From positions 1,557,501-1,621,500 of the forward strand of contig CM066988.1 of NCBI GenBank assembly GCA_033977485.1: a stretch of 64,000 nucleotides of DNA. Direction: 5' to 3'. The DNA comes from Hydrangea macrophylla. Taxonomy: Eukaryota; Streptophyta; Magnoliopsida; Cornales; Hydrangeaceae. The translations under genes were made by a program, and so were the position numbers. The notes beneath the pieces were generated by a model. The model did no database searches. It was given only the letters and a program-made list of their open reading frames with translations, and was not told where the DNA came from. Of the stretch, positions 57,722 to 64,000 are shown piece by piece (the stretch's first letter is position 1; each line of letters starts with the position of its first letter).

Positions 57722-59201
57722 TGATCTTGTCAAAATCAAGATAAAAAGTATACTCTACTTTAAAAGATTTATAGTGTGGAAGTAGAGGTCGAACCCACAG
57801 AGATTGAAATACTAAAGCATTTTAATTTTAAAACCTAAACCTAGTTAATTAAGAAAATAGAATTTTGATTTTGATTTTAATTAAACTAAGAACAGTGAAA
57901 ATAAATCTAAACTATGAAAGCGTTTAATCGTTGTTTTAATAAATATGTGTATGGAACCTAGGATTGCAAATCCACCACTAGCTTCATAATAAGGGTATTT
58001 ATGCATTCAATTAGCTTATTGCGTTGGATGATAATGGGGAATCGTAGCTACAAGCCCAATTCCTCCGTCAAGAAGATAACTACGATTTAAGCATCAATAT
58101 AATTCATCTTTAGTTGGCACGGATTGTCTCGTACTAAACTAGGATTGCGGCACAATCCGTCTTTCCTAGGCATGAACTATTCGGCTACTTGATATCACAA
58201 TTCAAATAAGCACCATTACATGTAAATAATCCATATATACAAGTACAACAAATATAGATCATTGAACACATCACATTCAAAATAGATCTAAGACAAGAAT
58301 AAACTTTGAAAGTAATGATTTAATCAATAAAAGTGCAATTTTATTATAAAAAATCCTCTAAACATGTAATCATCATCCATACATAATAAAACTAAAATAA
58401 AAACATAAATAACACCCAATTACTTGGCTAGGGTTTCATTGAACCCTAGATCTCGGTCTAAGCGGCCATAGAAGCGATGGATGGCAAGAGGTTTATGGAG
58501 GAGGCCATGGGAATCCTTAGTCTTCTTCTTCTTCTCCTTGCTTTTTTCCCTTCAATGGATGAAAGTTTTTGTTGTATATGGATGTATCTAATGTTGTGTA
58601 ATGATGTGTAACCTTAAATTTGATTTAGAATATGATTTATATAGTTTTTGGAAGGATATAGGAAGCTTTCCTAAGCCAAATCGCACTAAAACTGCTATAT
58701 TTACGTTTCTGGACGTCATATGCACAAACCACCTTCGCTGAGCACTCTGATTTGAAAAAATACATGTTTTTGGTTTTTTCATAGGTCGCTCGCGTGGCCT
58801 GCTCGCGGGAGGTAGTTTTAATCGCACTGCGTACCGATCGTAGAATTGCGATAACTCTTTGTTCGGACCTCGGATTGACTCGCCATTTACGGCCACACGT
58901 CCGTAGCTCGAAGATCTACATTTTATCTCTCTAGAGAAATTTCTAAAATCTGAAGTATTCCTTGTGGAAAAATACAATTTTCTGAGGTTGCTACTGCTTT
59001 CAGCTTTCACCGAAATCACCGTTGCAGCCCAGAATGACTTCCAAAGCCACTAATCATTGGAGTTTTGTGCATTATCAAGTTAAAGCTCCAAAACCTATAA
59101 AATATAGAATACTTATTAAAAAAAATAACTGATAACTACATGAAATGGGCTAACAAAGCATATCTTTAGGACTATAAACGGCAACTCTTCGTTCCCGATC
59201 A
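57722..59201 (-). repeat. Athila-2 5' LTR (1480 bp, uninterrupted)
   Basis: It runs from TGATCTTG to CCCGATCA in plus orientation; the ends are inverted (TGATC/GATCA). On the minus strand a TATA box (CTATATAAATC) lies at 58634-58644, and a GC palindrome (GCTCGCGTGGCCTGCTCGC) at about 58788-58806, some 140 bp upstream of it. It gives the empty-site sequence for the solo LTR inserted in the other copy. Confidence 0.95.
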
Positions 59202-59215
59202 GTGTTACTGAATTT

Positions 59216-59260
<45 letters not shown>
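59216..59260. repeat. (GA)n microsatellite in the Tekay-3 leader
   Basis: About 22 GA units. Position relative to TATA and donor matches the tract in the other chromovirus LTRs. Confidence 0.95.
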
Positions 59261-59263
<3 letters not shown>

Positions 59264-59732
59264 CTCAATTTTATAGTCAAGCTTAAAGTGTGGATTGCTA
59301 ATTCTTGATTCTTTCTCAACAATCTCTTTATTCTCAATCACAGTGAGTGTTACCAACTCACTTATAATGTAACTCCATGTTTATTTACTGTTGTGTTTGC
59401 TTAAATTCAAAATCATCATTGTTAATTTCGTATGAAAGCTTGAAGCTCAAAAATGGTGATTTTCTAAACTTAACCAATATCTGTTTTCTTAGATAAAAAT
59501 GAAAGATTTCATATCATAGGTGCTATGTTTAAAAGTATTAGAGCCTAATTTATCCGAGAGCTACGGATTGATTCATTTTAAATTGATCGTAGATTCTTAA
59601 TCCTTGTAGAAAAATGAAGAAATCCATATATTACATGTCATGTATGCTTTCAGTTTTAAAAATGGGTCAAAAAGAACCTTAAAATCTAAAACAGGGGATT
59701 CTCCATGAAGAAGATGAAGCCTCTGCATAAAC

Positions 59733-59927
59733 TCACGCGTGCGATCACGCAAGCGAGGGTCCTGCAAGCGGCCCGTGCGAGAGACCCCTCTCATGAGCCG
59801 CCCGCACGCGCGACTTGCGTGTTTTCTGGCAGTTAGAAATTTTTATAAAAAAATCAAAAAATGAGCATATCGCGTGAGCGGCACGCGCGAGCGACCCCTC
59901 GACCAAGCGGCCCGTGCGCGCGACCTA
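59733..59927. repeat. GC palindrome array in the Tekay-3 LTR
   Basis: Two blocks (59733-59817 and 59870-59927) with AAGCGGCCCGTGCG, GAGCCGCCCGCACGCGCG and GAGCGGCACGCGCGAGCG phrases. The core CGGCCCGC plus GCGCGAG arms is the same as in the Athila 3' regions and LTRs, although this LTR belongs to another lineage. Confidence 0.8.
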
Positions 59928-60210
59928 GCATTTTTTCTTTTGGTTTGTTATCTATTCAAGGACTGTTTGGATGAAGTTTTATAGGTTTTTAAGGTACTGT
60001 TTGGAAGATATGTTAAATCAGAACCCTGTGAGTTATGTTTCTGTTATAAAGGAGTAATTATGGATTCGATTCTACTCGTATATACATAGTTATCATTGTC
60101 AGTACCTTATATTTTCTGTATGTAGTTGCATGTTATATATGGGGAATTAGTTGTACATGCATGAGAATGTTGGTCAATGTGGAAAGAGTATATGGATGAG
60201 ATTGTGTTTT

Positions 60211-60510
60211 GGACACTCCCTGGTAATGGTGCACCAAAGTGTGATGTTTTAAGAGCGCGGTTTATAGTATCTTTGAAATGCGACAGTGACAAAATTGGAC
60301 ATTCCCTGGTGCCCATGGAAGCACTAAAGTGTGTGATGTCGACTTGGACATTCCCTGGCACCCGTGGTAGTGCTAAAGTATGGCCTACTGGATACTCCCT
60401 GGCATACGTGGTATGACTAAAGTGTGAGGCATTGGACACTCCCTGGTACTCCATATTAAAGTGTGAGGCAAACTGGACACTCCATGATACCCCTATACTA
60501 AAGTGTGGTC
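60211..60510 (+). repeat. Tandem repeat of about 45 bp, 6 units
   Basis: Units start with GGACACTCCCTGG at about 60211, 60297, 60345, 60390, 60433 and 60474, and each contains 'actaaagtgtgaggc'. The first spacing is doubled, probably a decayed unit. Confidence 0.9.
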
Positions 60511-61183
60511 ACCTTAGTATTTCAAGATACTGGAGTAAGAGAGTGGATTGATGTGTTGTCGAGAGAAAAGAGTCGGTAAGATGAGATTGGTTGCATTGTT
60601 CCCATACACGGCCACATGTATAATGAATTATAGTTTATAATGTTATCCTTACTGTTTTGTAATGTGGACTCATTTCTATATTGTTAACCTATTGAATAAT
60701 GGAACCGTGAAATGGAAAATAGTAAATAAGTATGTTTTATATTTGAGCATACGTTTTAAATACTCACTAGCTTCTTAAAGCTGACGGTATTGATGCACCC
60801 TAGACATTCGTGTCTAGGCATTTCAGGTTATGATCATGTTGAGCAATATGATTATGCTAATTAAGAAACAACTGCTTGAAGAGATAATTATTTTTTTAAT
60901 ATTGTCTTAGTTGATAAACTGAATTTGTAATAAGGATGACTGTAATAGGTTGTAGATATTATATTGTTTCAGGGCGGATTGTGCCTTAAGTGATCATGTG
61001 TTGTAATAATTATTAATTTGGTAAAATTTTGTAAGCCTTGATTTGCTCTACTCTGATTTATATCATTATACTGTTCGACGTTTGGGACTGAATCGATCCT
61101 TCAAACTGTCGCGACCTACGGGTCCATAAAGGAAATTAAATGCTTTCCATATTTATACTATGTCAGGGCGTGACAGGATTTAG

Positions 61184-61198
61184 TGGTATCAGAGCCAG
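61184..61198 (+). other. Tekay-3 primer-binding site (initiator Met tRNA)
   Basis: TGGTATCAGAGCCAG, eight bases after the LTR end, matches the plant initiator tRNA-Met complement with extended pairing. Confidence 0.95.
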
Positions 61199-61374
61199 GT
61201 TATCTCAGAACAGTTTAGCAAGGTTAGGGTTTGCCAGCATAGACTCGATTCCACATTCTGCTAGCTTAAGTTTTACACACCCGATGATACGACAGGAAGA
61301 GAAACCCAGAACCCAAACTCCTAAGATTATTTCTGTTAAGATTAAACCTGACATAAGTTAGTACCTTTTTGTCA

Positions 61375-61977
61375 GGTATAGATCCAGCTCAGCAATTCTT
61401 GGCTCCAGATTTGTTCGAGGGGCATTGGGTCACCCAGGGTGCTATAGTACCAACCTCGGCAGTGCTTTATCACGCCGCTATTGAGCAGCTAGCGGCAATA
61501 GCAGTAGAGCTAAAGCTATGGCATCAGATTCATGTAGCAGGACTATTATATTTAGCTCATGTTCGCTTGGAGATTCTACATTTTGTCGAGGTCCAACGTT
61601 TAGTGTTGATGGAGATGGTTCGCTTAGTTAATAGTGATGCCTTTTATATCCCCCTAGAGGTCCTGGTAGTGCATGCTCATCTTGCACAATTAGAGATGCC
61701 CCCACCGGTCATTCCAGCCGAGGACCCGATAGTTCCTGTTGATGAGGATGATGATGACAGTGACATCATGCTTATGCCTATTACTGAGGATGATGAGGAG
61801 GAGGACGGTTTTGGTCTAGATGACTTTGCTGCGGAGCTCGAGGAGGAGCTAGCACTTGAGCTAGTTCTGCCTGAGGGGGTGTCAGTCGAGGCCAGTGCTC
61901 CGGGGCATGCTTCATCACCGGCTTCCCAGAGCAGTGACTTTGATATGGTGGATTCGTTCATCGAATCTATTTTTTAA
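61375..61977 (+). CDS. Acidic 200-codon open frame between primer site and gag
   Basis: An uninterrupted frame ends at TAA 61975-61977. It opens right after CTTTTTGTCAG, which looks like a 3' splice site, and it has no ATG until about 61610 (MEMVRLVNSDAF), so it may be an exon joined to an upstream LTR leader. The first half is Leu/Val/Ala-rich and helical in character (LRY-type residues are absent; LAHVRLEILHFVEVQRL is typical). The second half is strongly acidic (VDEDDDDSDIM, EDDEEEDGF, ELEEELALEL) and ends in Ser-rich sequence. I recognise no domain. It may be an N-terminal extension of gag or a separate small protein. It is striking that it stays open while the adjoining gag has two stops and a frameshift. 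Confidence 0.35.
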   Translation, partial: GIDPAQQFLAPDLFEGHWVTQGAIVPTSAVLYHAAIEQLAAIAVELKLWHQIHVAGLLYLAHVRLEILHFVEVQRLVLMEMVRLVNSDAFYIPLEVLVVHAHLAQLEMPPPVIPAEDPIVPVDEDDDDSDIMLMPITEDDEEEDGFGLDDFAAELEEELALELVLPEGVSVEASAPGHASSPASQSSDFDMVDSFIESIF

Positions 61978-62357
61978 TATTTTTTTATATTTTCAGCAAT
62001 TTCACCCTATCGACTCGCTGGATCTTCTAATGGCTGCCTATGGAGATGATTGATTATTTAGATACAACCTTGTGCATATTAACTATTTTGACTGGTAGCT
62101 CTATCTCTTTTTGCAACTGTAATTACATGCATTCATGTATAGGGCAATGACCCCATTTTTGGCATTAACTCTTGCATGGACGATATATGTCCTAACCCAT
62201 ACAGATAGGGTAGGCACTGATATGATTATACACTCTTTTTGTATCAACTTGACGAGAAGTTATTTATAGAAATACTCTTTTGATATTGTCACTATTTAAA
62301 TTGATTTATATTCTTGCTTCATTCATGTTCCTCATTCGTTTATCATTGAAATGCATT
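61978..62357 (+). other. Spacer before Tekay-3 gag
   Basis: AT-rich and noncoding. An acceptor-like TGCATTTAG near 62355 directly precedes the gag frame, so this spacer could be an intron between the acidic frame and gag, but no clear donor follows the TAA at 61977. Confidence 0.35.
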
Positions 62358-62937
62358 TAGAATTGCTGGGAGACCAAGGAGGAACAGGAATCTGATCGAG
62401 GATGCACCTTTGCTTGCCGATCCCATGGGAATGTTTGAGGCTTTCGTCAGACGCCTCAAGAGAGTTATTAATCTCAATGAAAAACAATGAGACCATCAAA
62501 CTGGGGATAAGCTGTTGGAGAAATTCCATGCACTAAGGCCCGAACAGTTTACGGGAACTGCAAAGTCCTGGAAAGTCAAACAATGGTTAAAGCAAATGGA
62601 CCGTATATTCAAAGCTGTTTAGTGCAACGAGATGGATAAGAGGAGGTTAGCTACCTTCCAACTAACCGATGCCGCCGCAGATTTGTGGGACTCCGTGATA
62701 GCCACTATTGGGAATGAAGCTACTATGGGGATGATATGGACTGCGTTTAAAGGAAGATTTCTAGAGAAATACTTCCCGTCTACCAAGAGACACAGAAGGG
62801 AGGAGGAATTTATGGACCTAACTCAGCGGACTAAGTCGGTGCAAGAGTACACCACACAGTTCGAAAGGTTGTCTCGGTTCACTCCCACCTGGTTGATACA
62901 GAAGAGAAAAAGATACGTAAGTATACCCAAGGGTTGA
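62358..62937 (+). pseudogene. Tekay-3 gag, truncated by an LTR insertion
   Basis: The frame reads GRPRRNRNLIEDAPLLADPM, then LRPEQFTGTAKSWKVKQWLK, QMDRIFKAV, KRRLATFQLTDAAADLWDSV, TWTAFK-like MIWTAFKGRFLEKYFPSTK, EEEFMDLTQRTKSVQEYTTQ and FERLSRFTPT. This is the retrotransposon gag family (PF03732) in its Tekay/Del form. TGA or TAG stops lie near 62488 and 62622 and a frameshift near 62890; the shifted frame then gives LVDTEEKKIRKYTQGL. At 62938 the sequence changes to an LTR. Zinc knuckle, protease and pol are beyond the window or lost. Confidence 0.85.
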
Positions 62938-64000
62938 TGACATGAAGATTTTTCTGTGTGCCCTTGTGTGCTATACCCAAGTGTAGGTAATCGTGCAAGT
63001 AGTAAACTGGATTACGTCCAGGTCGATCCCACAGGGAAGGTATTAAACTAATTACTTAGATTACTCTCAAACAGAAAAATAAAATTCAATATTTTTTTTA
63101 AAGATGTAGAACACAAAGTTCCACAGTTTAACAACTACTAAAACTGAAGCAATTAAACTAGATTAACTAATTAACTAAAGCAATGATTTAAAATGTTTTT
63201 CTTAATTAAAAAGGAATGTTGGGATTACACGAATCCACCGCAACCTAGCCATCTACCATGCAATTACATTGAAGCTCAATGGAGTACACTCTCTACAGTA
63301 TTCCATAGTTCTCTCAAGATAAAGAATCCATAGACCTTTCATGACCGGGACTATATCATCACATTTACATTTGAAATACAAAAAGGCGGTTTAAAACAAT
63401 AGTTTAGACTCTCACCTACAATGGTATTAGCATTGAGGGTGGTTTGTAAAATATATTGAAGGAAAATGCCTTAAGGCTTAAAGTTCATAGACTGTTTTGA
63501 CAAACTGAGCGTTTTGGGACAATTTGACAACAATCCAGTAAAACAAAAAGTCTAGGAATACTGCATAGAATGTTCTCAAGAATCAGAATGTTCGATCGAT
63601 CGACGTTCTTTCGATTGATCGAATATCTTCATCTCTCGATCGATCGAAGTGACTTCGATCGCTCGACTGTATCTCTGTTTCAATCGATCGAACGAACATA
63701 TTCGATCGATCGAACACAGAAATTAATCTGCTGCATGACCGAGGCCTGAGATCACGCTTTCATCGTGATCTCCCAACCCGGGGACTACTCAGACATAGTC
63801 TGGAGTGTCACAGATTTATTCTTAACGTAAAACTTCATTAAGGTTGCGTTTGGTTGAGATTTAAACATGCAATCAATGAAAAACAATGGTGTAACCACTA
63901 CCAACAAGTAAAACTACAATCTACTTAGATATAAACTATGTAAACTACTAAAAGACTGCAAACAAAACTGATATAATAAAAACCTGGAACGAACAAGCTA
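62938..64000 (-). mobile_element. Athila-like LTR inserted in Tekay-3 gag (runs off the window)
   Basis: It starts TGACATGAAG directly after the gag codons and soon shows 'ctatacccaagtgtaggtaatcg' and 'ccaggtcgatcccacaggga', the end phrase of the solo LTR at 30844 (in minus-strand terms an LTR 3' end). It contains a TTCGATCGATCGAA array at 63591-63714. The other end is not in view, so whether it is a solo LTR or a full element is open. Confidence 0.7.
63591..63714. repeat. TTCGATCGATCGAA palindrome array (6 copies)
   Basis: Six copies or near copies at about 63591, 63610, 63636, 63655, 63680 and 63701. The consensus is a perfect 14-bp palindrome, and the last copy matches it exactly. Spacers between copies are unrelated, so it is not a simple tandem repeat. 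Confidence 0.9.

Larger units (their letters stand above)
48143..59201 (-). mobile_element. Athila-2: Athila-like element with pol deleted
   Basis: Two LTRs (48143-51948, interrupted, and 57722-59201) start TGATCTTG and end CCCGATCA in plus orientation. On the minus strand the order is LTR, primer site, leader, gag, protease, 3' untranslated region and LTR; RT, RNase H and integrase are missing. Gag matches Athila-1 closely. It sits in the Tekay-3 LTR. The flanking 5-mers (GAGAG and GTGTT) do not match, so no target-site duplication is visible. Confidence 0.9.
59202..61175 (+). repeat. Tekay-3 5' LTR, second part
   Basis: It resumes with GTGTTACTG and a (GA)n tract (59216-59260), the leader tract cut by Athila-2. 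Then come a donor-like GTGAGTGTT (59343), GC palindromes (59733-59927), a tandem repeat (60211-60510) and the LTR end GGGCGTGACA at 61175. No protein is encoded. Confidence 0.8.
47384..64000 (+). mobile_element. Tekay-3: chromovirus with its 5' LTR split by Athila-2
   Basis: The 5' LTR pieces (47384-48142 and 59202-61175) flank the Athila-2 insertion. After them come a tRNA-iMet primer site at 61184, a leader with a 200-codon acidic frame, and a Tekay-type gag broken at 62938 by another LTR. The LTR end, GTCCATAAA-GAAATT then GTGACA, matches the end of the chromovirus solo LTR at 50663, so the two are relatives. The left end (TGTGATAAC at 47384) is the best TG start I see but is not confirmed by a second copy. 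Confidence 0.7.

Noticed and set aside
60107..60454. Minus-strand 115-codon frame and plus-strand 79-codon frame
   Set aside because: Both run across the 45-bp tandem repeat of the Tekay-3 LTR and have no domain.
60211..60510. Regular repeats with spacers, at first sight CRISPR-like
   Set aside because: Units are imperfect, spacers are conserved parts of the unit, and the setting is a plant LTR. It is a tandem repeat.
61677..61961. Antisense Ser-rich frame opposite the acidic frame
   Set aside because: Poly-Asp/Glu codons read as poly-Ser on the other strand; it is a shadow.

Overview
This window looks like repeat-rich plant nuclear DNA, most likely from a eudicot, although the sequence does not identify the species. 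I found no host gene. Almost everything I can name belongs to nested Ty3/gypsy LTR retrotransposons of three lineages: Tat/Ogre-like, Athila-like and chromovirus (Tekay/Del-like). Smaller pieces include one Helitron-like insert, two solo or partial LTRs, a tRNA-like relic, microsatellites and tandem repeats. Every polyprotein seen is broken by stops or frameshifts, so this is old, layered heterochromatin-type DNA.

Layout. 1-1330: 3' end of a chromovirus on the minus strand. 1331-3785: AT-rich spacer with small repeats. 3786-9374: Tat-1 (minus strand), with degraded RT, two RNase H domains, integrase and a downstream antisense gene. 9375-29206: Tat-2 (minus strand), inserted inside the Tat-1 RT. 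It has two LTRs of about 3 kb, gag-protease-RT-RNase H-RNase H-integrase, then two antisense genes (a plant mobile domain gene with introns and a second DUF7745-like gene). A Helitron-like sequence sits in its 5' LTR. At about 29206 the Tat-2 5' LTR is cut and joined to a cut Athila-1 LTR.

29207-38883: Athila-1 (plus strand), with its gag split by a solo LTR at 30844-33209. 38884-45916: a complete non-autonomous LTR element (two LTRs of about 2.98 kb, a noncoding interior of about 1 kb, and target-site duplication GATAT). 47384-64000: Tekay-3 (plus strand), whose 5' LTR is split by Athila-2 (48143-59201, minus strand, pol deleted). The 3' LTR of Athila-2 is itself split by a chromovirus solo LTR (48330-50663, duplication AATCT). 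The gag of Tekay-3 is broken at 62938 by another Athila-like LTR that runs off the window.

The most interesting signal is not a gene. LTRs and accessory promoters of unrelated families carry clusters of short, CpG-containing palindromes. The sequence differs by family but the arrangement recurs: GCGGCACTCA/TGAGTGCCGC in Tat-2 (before the LTR TATA box and before each antisense gene), CAATCGATTG in the chromovirus solo LTR, GCGAGCGGCCCGCTCGC in both Athila copies and in Tekay-3, and TTCGATCGATCGAA in the last LTR. In Tat-2 the same palindrome stands upstream of three separate promoters in one element, which suggests joint control of the sense genome RNA and the antisense accessory genes. All positions and repeat counts were read by eye; no alignment or database search was run.
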